A program made the translations under genes and the position numbers. The notes below the pieces were generated by a model that saw nothing but the letters and a program-made list of their open reading frames with translations, was not told the origin of the DNA and searched no databases. This document shows, one piece after another, positions 6,176 to 12,232 of a stretch of DNA of 12,232 nt; position 1 is the first letter of the stretch; the number at the start of each line of letters is the position of its first letter. This DNA is from Actinomycetota bacterium (GTDB taxonomy: Bacteria > Actinomycetota > Actinomycetes > Streptosporangiales > Streptosporangiaceae). The DNA lies in NCBI GenBank assembly GCA_003140115.1, contig PLIQ01000274.1:3131-15362 (forward strand). The letters run 5' to 3'.

Positions 6176-7621
6176 ATGCGCGAGTACGTCCTCGTCCTGC
6201 TCGTCACCGCCGCGGTGACCTTCCTGCTCACCCCGCTGGTAAGGCGGTTCGCGGTCGCGACCCACGCGATTCACGCGCCCCGGGCCCGGGACACCCATAC
6301 CGAGCCAACGCCGCTGCTCGGCGGGCTGGCCATGTACGGCGGGCTCGTCGCCGGGATGATCCTGGCCAGCCGGCTGACGTTCCTGCAGGATCCCTTCCAG
6401 GCCGCCGGGTCGAAGACCGCGGCCGGGTTGCTGCTGGCCGGCGCGCTGGTGGTCGTGGTGGGGTTCATCGACGACCGGTGGGGTCTCGGCGCGATCAGCA
6501 AGCTGGCCGGGCAGGTGGCGGCGGCCGGCATCCTGGTCTGGAGCGGCCAGTCGCTGCCCTGGCTGCCGACGCCGAGCGGTGGCGAGTTCCCGCTGGAGCC
6601 GGACCTGAGCGTGACGCTGACCATCTTGCTCGTGGTGGTCACGATCAACGCGATCAACTTCATCGACGGCCTGGATGGCCTGGCCGCCGGGATCGTGGCC
6701 GTCGCCGCGGTGTCGTTCCTGATCTACTCCTACACGCTCCTCAAGACGATCGGGAACCCCTCGCAGTCGCTGCCCGCGGTGTCCTCGGCGCTGCTGGCCG
6801 GCATGTGCCTGGGGTTCCTGCCGCACAACTTCTATCCGGCCCGGATCTTCATGGGCGACATCGGCGCGATGCTGCTCGGCCTGATGCTCGCCTACGGGCC
6901 GATCTCGAGCACCGCCTCGCTCGACCCGGCCCTGCTGATCAACTACGCCAACCACCAGACCCTGGACCGGTTCCCGACCTTCCTGCCGCTGCTGGTCCCC
7001 GCCGCGATCTTCATCATCCCGTACGCCGACCTGATGTTCGCCATCATCCGCCGCACCCGGGCGGGCAAGCCGGTGATGGCCGCCGACCGGCAGCACCTGC
7101 ACCACCGGGTGCTCAACATCGGCCATTCCTACCGGCAGAGCGTGCTGATCATGTACCTGTGGGCGGTCCTGTTCTCGGCCGCGGTCGTCTCGCTGTCGGT
7201 GGTGCATACCCGGCTGGTCGTGTTCGTCGTCGCGACCGCCGTCGCGGTCCTCGCCTTGCTGCCCGTCACCATGCCCAGCCTGCGCCCCTGGCGGCTGTTC
7301 CGCAGGCGGCAGGCCATCGCCGCCGCCGCCCGGCACCGGACGGCTGCGGTGACCGCGCACCGCAGAACCGCGTCAGCCGCGTCCCGCGGAACCGCGTCAG
7401 CCGCGTCAGCCGCGTCCCGCGGAACCGCGCCGGCCGGTCCCGTCCTCAACGGCGCGTCCTCCTCCGGCGCCTCACCGCAGCTGCCCCACGAGCAGTTCCC
7501 CGGCCATCGGCTGCCCCTGGCGGGCCGCCTGCCTAGCACCGATGCCGCGGACCCGTTCGCGCCGGCCTACCCCGCCGACCCGCTTGCGCCGCCCCCGCAG
7601 CGCGACACGCGTCCCTGGTAG
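6176..7621 (+). CDS. rfe: Polyprenyl-phosphate GlcNAc-1-phosphate transferase (WecA/Rfe, MraY superfamily)
   Basis: This integral membrane enzyme moves a sugar-1-phosphate, usually GlcNAc-1-P from UDP-GlcNAc, onto a polyprenyl phosphate on the cytoplasmic face. In mycobacteria the homologue Rv1302, in the same position, starts the arabinogalactan linker. About ten or eleven hydrophobic helices are visible across residues 1-375. Signature sites are GFIDDRWG with Asp99/Asp100, NFIDGLDGLAAG (161-172), the NFYPARIFMGDIGAM segment, and the WecA-type histidine motif HLHHR (307-311). ATG 6176 is the 5'-most possible start because an in-frame TGA lies at 6167; its ribosome binding site is poor. The last 105 or so residues are an odd Ala/Arg/Pro-rich, probably cytoplasmic, tail containing repeats. 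The exact sugar and lipid are not shown by the sequence. Confidence 0.93.
   Translation: MREYVLVLLVTAAVTFLLTPLVRRFAVATHAIHAPRARDTHTEPTPLLGGLAMYGGLVAGMILASRLTFLQDPFQAAGSKTAAGLLLAGALVVVVGFIDDRWGLGAISKLAGQVAAAGILVWSGQSLPWLPTPSGGEFPLEPDLSVTLTILLVVVTINAINFIDGLDGLAAGIVAVAAVSFLIYSYTLLKTIGNPSQSLPAVSSALLAGMCLGFLPHNFYPARIFMGDIGAMLLGLMLAYGPISSTASLDPALLINYANHQTLDRFPTFLPLLVPAAIFIIPYADLMFAIIRRTRAGKPVMAADRQHLHHRVLNIGHSYRQSVLIMYLWAVLFSAAVVSLSVVHTRLVVFVVATAVAVLALLPVTMPSLRPWRLFRRRQAIAAAARHRTAAVTAHRRTASAASRGTASAASAASRGTAPAGPVLNGASSSGASPQLPHEQFPGHRLPLAGRLPSTDAADPFAPAYPADPLAPPPQRDTRPW
7367..7423 (+). repeat. Imperfect tandem repeat in the rfe C-terminal tail
   Basis: A 24-base unit (7367-7390) coding RTASAASR-like residues is repeated at 7391-7423 with an in-frame insertion of nine bases (an extra gcgtcagcc). 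The protein reads as repeats of TASAASRG. Such repeats in an Ala-rich tail point to slippage in a poorly constrained segment. Confidence 0.8.
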
Positions 7622-7624
7622 GAC

Positions 7625-7655
7625 CGCGGCCAGAACCGCGCTTTACCCTTCCTTT
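7625..7655 (+). terminator. Candidate intrinsic terminator after rfe
   Basis: CGCGG (7625-7629) pairs with CCGCG (7636-7640) around a six-base loop, then a pyrimidine run with several T residues follows (ctttacccttccttt). It starts four bases after the rfe stop. The stem is short but the position and T-rich tail are right. Confidence 0.5.
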
Positions 7656-7860
7656 GCCCGCCGCAGCACCTCGCAGCCCGCCGCACCGCGACACGCGGCC
7701 CGATCTGCGCCCCGCCGCGACCGCCGAGCGGCTAAGACCCAGAGGCCAATTATCCGGTTGGCCTGCGTCTTTCCCCGCGTGGCGCACCGCCCGGGAGGCA
7801 ATTGCGTGGCGGCCCCGCCGCGGCCAAGCGGGTCGCGGCCGGGTTCCGGGGCCCGAAGTT
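7656..7860. other. Non-coding stretch between rfe and the atp promoter region
   Basis: No gene is supported here. The open frames crossing it lack ribosome binding sites and recognisable motifs. The only clear structure is the hairpin at 7743-7764. Confidence 0.6.
7743..7775 (+). terminator. Second hairpin between rfe and atpI
   Basis: AGGCCAA (7743-7749) pairs perfectly with TTGGCCT (7758-7764) around an eight-base loop, followed by gcgtctttcccc. A perfect seven-pair stem outside coding sequence, with a short T-run just after, fits a back-up terminator that insulates the atp operon from rfe. Confidence 0.45.
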
Positions 7861-7886
7861 GGTCATAAATTGTGCGCAGTAAGGTA

Positions 7887-7922
7887 AAGACAGAGTCAAG
7901 TACTTTGTGATACCTTTCACGA
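7887..7922 (+). promoter_or_regulatory. Candidate atp operon promoter overlapped by a Crp/Rex-like palindrome
   Basis: The 18-base site TTGTGATACCTTTCACGA (7905-7922) is an inverted repeat, TGTGA-N6-TCAC, matching the layout of both the Crp/GlxR operator (TGTGA-N6-TCACA) and the Streptomyces Rex operator (TGTGAAC-N3-TTCACA). Inside its spacer lies TACCTT (7911-7916), a -10 with extended TG, placed 18 bases after AAGACA (7887-7892), a partial -35. A regulator bound here would compete with RNA polymerase. Rex senses NADH/NAD+ and Crp/GlxR senses cAMP; both are reported to control respiratory genes in actinobacteria. Which protein binds, if any, is inference. Confidence 0.5.
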
Positions 7923-7963
7923 GCAGCCCCACTTCGGCGGAGCAGAGGCCCGTGATACCTTTC
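7907..7963 (+). repeat. Direct repeat GTGATACCTTTC upstream of atpI
   Basis: The 12-base sequence GTGATACCTTTC occurs at 7907-7918 and again at 7952-7963, 45 bases apart. Each copy contains TGATACCTT, an extended -10-like core. The second copy lacks the right half of the palindrome found around the first. They may be tandem promoters or a strong and a weak binding site. Confidence 0.7.
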
Positions 7964-7980
7964 GTAAACCCAACCGGATA

Positions 7981-8039
7981 CCGTACCGACTGTACGGCGC
8001 GGCGACCGGCTCCTGCAAGGAACGCTGGGGTACCTCCCC
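7981..8039 (+). promoter_or_regulatory. Hairpins in the presumed atp operon leader
   Basis: CCGTAC (7981-7986) and GTACGG (7992-7997) form a perfect six-pair stem on a five-base loop, and GGGG (8027-8030) can pair with CCCC (8036-8039). They lie in the region that would be the 5' leader of atpI. They may stabilise the mRNA or serve as a DNA inverted repeat; no known riboswitch is recognised. Confidence 0.3.
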
Positions 8040-8080
8040 GCGTCCGCGTAGTTGCTGTCGACCCCTCAGGAGCCAAGTAA

Positions 8081-8512
8081 ATGCTGGCGAAATACGCCAT
8101 CATCGTCCGGCGCGCCGGCGCACTGACCGCCGCCGCGGCCGCGGTAATGGTCGCCGTGAGCGCCGCCCTGGTCGGCGCCAAGGGACTGTACGGGGCCCTG
8201 ATCGCGGTCGGCATCGTGACCGTGTTCTTCGGCATCAGCGTGCTGGTGGTGGGGCGGGCCGCGCGAATCAGCCCGCAGGCCATGATGGTGGCCGCGATGG
8301 TCACCTACGTGGTCAAGATCGTGGCCCTCGCCGTCGTGGTCTCCACGCTGCACGGGATAAGCGGGTTCAGCGACCGCGCCCTCGGCCTCACCGCGATCGG
8401 CCTCATCCTGGTCTGGTGCGCCACGCAGGCCATCACGGCGATCAAGATCAAGATGCTCTACGTTGAGCCAGAACAGCAATCACCGCCGCAACCGGCGCAG
8501 CGAGGCGGCTGA
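8081..8512 (+). CDS. atpI: ATP synthase protein I-like membrane protein
   Basis: The gene leads the ATP synthase operon. ATG 8081 follows AGGAG (8068-8072) by eight bases. The 143-residue product has about four hydrophobic helices (near 12-32, 36-58, 67-88 and 99-118) and a polar C-terminus with KIKMLYVEPE, a feature I associate with actinomycete AtpI proteins. AtpI is not part of the finished enzyme; in other bacteria it helps assemble the c-ring and may take part in Mg2+ transport. Sequence conservation in this family is weak, so position carries much of the call. The TGA stop is one base from the ATG of the next gene, implying coupled translation. The equivalent in M. tuberculosis is probably Rv1303. 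Confidence 0.8.
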   Translation: MLAKYAIIVRRAGALTAAAAAVMVAVSAALVGAKGLYGALIAVGIVTVFFGISVLVVGRAARISPQAMMVAAMVTYVVKIVALAVVVSTLHGISGFSDRALGLTAIGLILVWCATQAITAIKIKMLYVEPEQQSPPQPAQRGG

Positions 8513-8513
8513 G

Positions 8514-8804
8514 ATGAGCGTCCACGGCAACGAAGCCAGCACCCGGACCAGGCAGGACGAGGCCGCGGCTCAGGGCCGGGCCCAGGGCCTGGAGGTCGGC
8601 TGGACCGTGTTCAGCTACCTGCTGGCCGGCATGGCGGCCTACGGCCTCATCGGCTGGCTCGTCGGCCGGGCCGTGCACGTCGCGCTGCTGTTCCCGTTGG
8701 GCATGCTGCTCGGCCTGGGCATCTCGATCGGCTACATCATCTACCGCTTCGGCAGGGAGCAAGGGGCGGAGCGGCCACGGAAGGAGATTACCGGTGACCG
8801 GTGA
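8514..8804 (+). CDS. AtpZ/AtpI-like small membrane protein (F0F1 ATPase-associated)
   Basis: The 96-residue product has a charged N-terminus (1-28), two hydrophobic helices (about 29-51 and 57-77) rich in Gly and ending in GYIIYRFGR, and a basic tail. This matches the two-helix hairpin of the AtpZ family (putative F0F1-ATPase subunit, Mg2+/Ca2+ transport), which lies beside atpI in many operons. ATG 8514 is eight bases after GAGG (8502-8505); an upstream in-frame TTG at 8463 lies within atpI and has no such site. The last 11 bases overlap atpB, whose ribosome binding site lies inside this gene. The role is inferred from topology and position; I have no residue-level proof of the family. Confidence 0.7.
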   Translation: MSVHGNEASTRTRQDEAAAQGRAQGLEVGWTVFSYLLAGMAAYGLIGWLVGRAVHVALLFPLGMLLGLGISIGYIIYRFGREQGAERPRKEITGDR

Positions 8805-9600
8805 CGTCGGGGTCCTGGCCAGCGGTGGCTGCCATATCTTCAGCGGGTGCGGATTCCCCGCCCCGGGCCTGCAGGACTTCAACTGGAAGCCGTTCTTCAC
8901 CATCGGCTCGTTCGGGTTCACCAAGCCGATGCTGCTCGCGATCGTGGCCGCGCTCGTGGTGATCGGGTTCTTCTGGGCGGCGTTCCGGAAGCCGAAGCTG
9001 GTGCCGCACGGCGTGCAGAGTCTCGGCGAGATGGCGATCCTGGCCATCCGAGACCAGATCCTGCGCCCGTCGCTGGGCCGGCGGGGCGACTCGTACCTGC
9101 CGTTCCTGGTGTCGCTGTTCTTCTTCATCTACATCATGGACGTGATGGAGCTGATCCCGGTCCTGCAGTTCCCGGTCCCGTCCAGGGTCGGCTTCGTGTG
9201 GCCGCTGGTGTTCATCGTCTACTTCCTCTACCTGTACCTGGGCTTCAAGCACCAGGGCGTCGGGGGTTACTTCAAGAGCATGATCCCGCCGGGCGTGCCG
9301 TGGCCGATCTACATCATCCTGGTTCCGGTCGAGCTGCTCAGGTTCTTCGTCTTCCAGCCGTTCACCCTGGGGGTGCGGCTGTTCGGGAACATGTTCGCCG
9401 GCCACCTGCTGCTGACGATCTTCACGATCGCGACGTGGTACCTGCTGAGCCTGTCCGTCGGCCTGCTCTACGCCGCGGGTTCCTTCGTGCTGGCCATCTT
9501 CGTCTTCCTGCTCGAGACCCTGGTCACCCTGCTGCAGGCGTTCATCTTCACCACGCTGACCGCCACGTACATAGCCAGCTCCGTGGAGCCGGCGCACTAG
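8794..9600 (+). CDS. atpB: ATP synthase F0 subunit a
   Basis: Subunit a forms the two half-channels that pass protons to and from the rotating c-ring. The product is 268 residues with several long hydrophobic helices. The hallmark segment is TLGVRLFGNMFAGHL, in which Arg195 corresponds to the essential stator arginine (Arg210 in E. coli). The last helix ETLVTLLQAFIFTTLTATYI carries the conserved glutamine. GTG 8794 lies seven bases after AAGGAG (8781-8786), one of the best ribosome binding sites in the window, and overlaps the previous gene by 11 bases. Everything expected of a working subunit a is present. Confidence 0.97.
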   Translation: MTGDVGVLASGGCHIFSGCGFPAPGLQDFNWKPFFTIGSFGFTKPMLLAIVAALVVIGFFWAAFRKPKLVPHGVQSLGEMAILAIRDQILRPSLGRRGDSYLPFLVSLFFFIYIMDVMELIPVLQFPVPSRVGFVWPLVFIVYFLYLYLGFKHQGVGGYFKSMIPPGVPWPIYIILVPVELLRFFVFQPFTLGVRLFGNMFAGHLLLTIFTIATWYLLSLSVGLLYAAGSFVLAIFVFLLETLVTLLQAFIFTTLTATYIASSVEPAH

Positions 9601-9635
9601 TCCCGCCCAACTTCACCGCAATGTAAAGGAATTAA

Positions 9636-9890
<255 letters not shown>

Positions 9891-9908
9891 GTCCCAGGGA
9901 ATGAGCGC

Positions 9909-10439
9909 ATGATGATCCACCTCGCTGACAGCAGCACGGCGTCGTCGAACCCGCTGCTCCCCTCGTGGCCGGAGTTCATCATCGGCACGATCCTGTTCGT
10001 CCTGGTGTTCGGCTTCCTGGGCAAGGTGGCACTGCCCCGCATCCAGAAGATACTGACCGAGCGGGCCGATGCGATCGAGGGCGGCCTGGCTCGCTCCGAT
10101 GAGGCGCAGAAGGAGGCCCAGCAGCTGCTCGAGACGTACCGGCAGCAGCTGGCCGACGCCCGGCACGAGGCCTCCCGGCTGCGCGAAGAGGCACGGGAGC
10201 AGGGCGCGCAGATCATCGCCGAGATGCGCGAGCAGGCCCAGGCCGAGGCGCGCCGCGTGACCGAGTCCGCGCAGGCCCAGATCCAGGCCGAACGCCAGCA
10301 GGCGCTGACCTCGCTGCGCGCCGAGATCGGGACGCTGGCCACCGAGCTGGCCAGCAAGATCGTGGGCGAGTCGCTCACCGAAGCCGCACGGCAGGGCCGG
10401 ATGGTGGACCGGTTCCTCGACGAGCTGGAGCAGGTGTAG
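9909..10439 (+). CDS. atpF: ATP synthase F0 subunit b
   Basis: Subunit b is the stator stalk that links subunit a in the membrane to delta and the F1 head. The product has 176 residues: a short N-terminus, one transmembrane helix (about 21-40, FIIGTILFVLVFGFLG), then a long charged helix rich in Glu, Gln, Arg and Ala to the end, as expected for a coiled coil. ATG 9909 lies eight bases after AGGGA (9896-9900); an ATG immediately follows at 9912, and an ATG at 9901 is out of frame and stops after three codons. Only one b gene is present before atpH, and it is separate from delta, unlike the b-delta fusion of mycobacteria. Its TAG stop overlaps the GTG of atpH. Confidence 0.96.
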   Translation: MMIHLADSSTASSNPLLPSWPEFIIGTILFVLVFGFLGKVALPRIQKILTERADAIEGGLARSDEAQKEAQQLLETYRQQLADARHEASRLREEAREQGAQIIAEMREQAQAEARRVTESAQAQIQAERQQALTSLRAEIGTLATELASKIVGESLTEAARQGRMVDRFLDELEQV

Positions 10440-11260
10440 TGCCCATGCGCGGTGTGAGTAGGGCCTCGTTCGCCGAGCTCTCCGAGCGGCTGTCGGCCGA
10501 GCACGTCACCAGCGCCACCGTGGCCACCAGGCTGGCCAACGAGCTGTTCGCGGTGGTGGGGCTGCTCGACACCGAGCACGGGCTCCGGCGCGCGCTGTCC
10601 GACCCGGGCAAGCCCGCGGCGGAGAAGGCCGCGGTGGCCGGCGCGTTGCTGCACGGCAAGATCACCCAGCGCGCCGAGGCGCTGGTCGTGGCGGCCGTCG
10701 AGGCCCACTGGGCGACCAGCGGCGACCTGGTGGACGCGATCGAACAGCTCGCGGTCGAGGCGATGGTGCTGGCCGCCGAGGCCGATAGTGGCCTGGACGA
10801 CCTGGAGGACGGGCTGTTCCGGTTCGGGCGGGTGGTTTCCGCGAATCCCGACCTGCGGGCCGCGCTGGCCGATCCGTCGCTGCCCGAGGCGGGCAAGCGC
10901 CGGCTGCTCGACACCCTGCTGCAGGGCAAGGTCACCGCGGTGACGCTCAGCCTGGTCAGCCAGATGGTGGCGCATCCGCGCGGGCGGACCCTGGACGCTG
11001 CCCTGGACCTGTGCGCCGAGATCGCGGCGCGGCGCAGGCAGCAGCTGATCGCGGTGGTCCGCTCGGCGACCGAGCTGTCCGCGAGCCAGCGCAGGCGGCT
11101 CGCCGACGCCCTGGCCCGCGCCTACGGGCACGATATTCACCTGGATGTTGTCATCGATCCCGCGGTGGTAGGTGGAATGTCCGTCCAGATCGGGGATGAA
11201 CTTATCGACGGGACCGCGGCCAGCCGCCTGGCCGCCGTCCGGCGCAAGCTGGCGAGCTGA
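10439..11260 (+). CDS. atpH: ATP synthase F1 subunit delta, extended actinobacterial type with duplicated domain
   Basis: Delta (OSCP) ties the b stalk to the top of the F1 head. The product has 273 residues against about 177 in E. coli. Residues 48-76 and 138-166 align without gaps at a 90-residue offset with 14 identities in 29, so the N-terminal OSCP-type domain is present twice. The C-terminal segment [21 protein letters not shown] followed by [16 protein letters not shown] is the usual delta ending. GTG 10439 shares its G with the atpF stop and lies eight bases after GGAG (10427-10430). ATG 10445 is an in-frame alternative giving MRGVSRAS. Extended delta proteins are known in Streptomyces and in the fused form of mycobacteria. 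Confidence 0.95.
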   Translation: MPMRGVSRASFAELSERLSAEHVTSATVATRLANELFAVVGLLDTEHGLRRALSDPGKPAAEKAAVAGALLHGKITQRAEALVVAAVEAHWATSGDLVDAIEQLAVEAMVLAAEADSGLDDLEDGLFRFGRVVSANPDLRAALADPSLPEAGKRRLLDTLLQGKVTAVTLSLVSQMVAHPRGRTLDAALDLCAEIAARRRQQLIAVVRSATELSASQRRRLADALARAYGHDIHLDVVIDPAVVGGMSVQIGDELIDGTAASRLAAVRRKLAS

Positions 11261-11342
11261 GATGCCAGCGACCGAATCCGCCGCCGAAGACGCCGAAGAA
11301 CCGCAAGCTGTCAACACGACGAACGACAAGACGGGCAGGGCA

Positions 11343-12232
11343 ATGGCTGAGCTGACGATCCGGCCGGAGGAGATCCGGGACGCGCTGTCGCGTTTCGTTC
11401 AGGAGTATGAGCCGGAGGGCGCCGCACGGGAAGAGATAGGCACCGTCATCGAGTGCGGCGACGGCATCGCGCGGGTCGAGGGCCTGCCCTCGGCCATGGC
11501 CAGCGAGCTGCTCGTGTTCGAGAACGGCGTCCGGGGCCTGGCGCTCAACCTGGACGTGCGCGAGATCGGCGTGGTCATCCTCGGCGAGTTCAACCAGATC
11601 GAGGAGGGCCAGCAGGTCAAGCGGACCGGCGAGGTCCTGTCCGTCCCGGTCGGCGACGCCTTCCTGGGCCGGGTGGTCGGGCCGCTGGGCGAGCCGCTGG
11701 ACGGCAAGGGGCCCATCGAGAGCACCGAACTGCGCCTGCTGGAGACGCAGGCGCCTTCGGTGGTCGAGCGCCAGCCGGTCAAGGAGCCGCTGCAGACCGG
11801 CATCAAGGCCATCGACGCGATGACCGCGATCGGCCGGGGCCAGCGGCAGCTGATCATCGGCGACCGGCAGACCGGCAAGACCGCGATCGCCATCGACGCG
11901 ATCATCAACCAGCGCGCGAACTGGGCTTCCGGTGACGACACGCAGCAGGTGCGCTGCGTCTACGTCGCGGTCGGCCAGAAGGGCTCGACGATCGCCCAGG
12001 TGCGCCAGTCGCTGGAGGACGCCGGCGCCCTGGAGTACACCACGATCGTGGCCGCGCCGGCCTCCGACCCGGCCGGGTACAAGTACATTGCGCCGTACAC
12101 CGGCTCGGCCCTCGGGCAGTACTGGATGTACCAGGGCAAACACGCCCTGATCGTCTTCGACGACCTGTCCAAGCAGGCCGACGCGTACCGCGCGATCTCG
12201 CTGCTGCTGCGCCGGCCGCCGGGCCGCGAGGC
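11343..12232 (+). CDS. atpA: ATP synthase F1 subunit alpha, N-terminal part (3' end outside window)
   Basis: Alpha forms the catalytic F1 head with beta and binds non-catalytic nucleotide. About 297 of an expected 500 or more codons are present, with no stop before the window edge. The start [15 protein letters not shown] is the family's usual N-terminus. The beta-barrel domain comes first, then Walker A GDRQTGKT (173-180) with Lys179, and the Walker B stretch [16 protein letters not shown] near the end. An in-frame ATG at 11262, one base after the atpH stop, would add 27 residues; those codons are less GC3-biased and are not family-like, so 11343 is preferred, although its ribosome binding site is weak. 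Translational coupling to atpH could favour the earlier start. Confidence 0.96.
   Translation, partial: MAELTIRPEEIRDALSRFVQEYEPEGAAREEIGTVIECGDGIARVEGLPSAMASELLVFENGVRGLALNLDVREIGVVILGEFNQIEEGQQVKRTGEVLSVPVGDAFLGRVVGPLGEPLDGKGPIESTELRLLETQAPSVVERQPVKEPLQTGIKAIDAMTAIGRGQRQLIIGDRQTGKTAIAIDAIINQRANWASGDDTQQVRCVYVAVGQKGSTIAQVRQSLEDAGALEYTTIVAAPASDPAGYKYIAPYTGSALGQYWMYQGKHALIVFDDLSKQADAYRAISLLLRRPPGRE

Noticed and set aside
4711..7360. Long minus-strand open frames opposite prmC, sua5 and rfe
   Set aside because: Their products are Arg/Gly/His/Gln-rich, as expected for antisense reading of GC-rich genes. The plus-strand genes have catalytic motifs and proper starts.
7542..7887. Small plus-strand open frames after rfe
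   Set aside because: They are Arg/Pro/Ala-rich, lack ribosome binding sites, begin inside rfe or overlap its terminator-like hairpins, and show no motif.
8463..8513. Upstream TTG start for the AtpZ-like gene
   Set aside because: It lies inside atpI with no ribosome binding site, whereas ATG 8514 has GAGG at ideal spacing.

Overview
This is a housekeeping stretch of a high-GC chromosome, almost certainly an actinomycete. The evidence is the very high G+C at third codon positions, GTG starts, a Rho factor with a huge Arg/Asp-rich insertion, a long delta subunit of ATP synthase, and the gene order (thrB)-rho-rpmE-prfA-prmC-sua5-rfe-atpI-(atpZ)-atpB-atpE-atpF-atpH-atpA. That order is the one I know from Mycobacterium tuberculosis (Rv1296 to Rv1308), and the elements resemble Streptomyces and its relatives. 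All recognised genes lie on the + strand. I cannot name the genus.

Layout. Bases 2-145 look like the last 47 codons of homoserine kinase (thrB). Bases 146-706 hold no convincing gene: a promoter-like extended -10 near 324, then a leader of about 370 bases with hairpins and C/U-rich stretches before rho. rho (707-2917) is followed by a 130-base gap that contains a very good match to a sigma-R (thiol-stress) promoter in front of rpmE (3048-3296). A strong hairpin terminator follows rpmE, then three TCCGGA sites spaced exactly 11 bp apart, then the tightly packed translation-fidelity cluster prfA-prmC-sua5 (3415-6117). rfe/wecA (6176-7621), a polyprenyl-phosphate sugar-phosphate transferase, is followed by hairpins and a 459-base regulatory region. 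From 8081 to the window end runs the F-type ATP synthase operon: atpI, an atpZ-like gene, atpB (a), atpE (c), atpF (b), atpH (delta) and the first 297 or so codons of atpA (alpha). atpG, atpD and atpC are expected beyond the right edge.

How the genes work together. Rho ends transcription. L31, RF1, the RF1 methylase PrmC and the tRNA t6A enzyme Sua5 serve the ribosome and decoding. Rfe starts a cell-envelope glycan on a lipid carrier. The atp genes build the proton-driven ATP synthase. 

I found no previously undescribed system; the window is core metabolism. The points most worth a second look are regulatory or architectural: the repeat-built Rho insertion, the rho leader, the sigma-R site before rpmE, the 11-bp-phased TCCGGA triplet, the Crp/Rex-like palindrome with a direct repeat before the atp operon, the two small membrane proteins ahead of atpB, and the visible internal duplication in the delta subunit.
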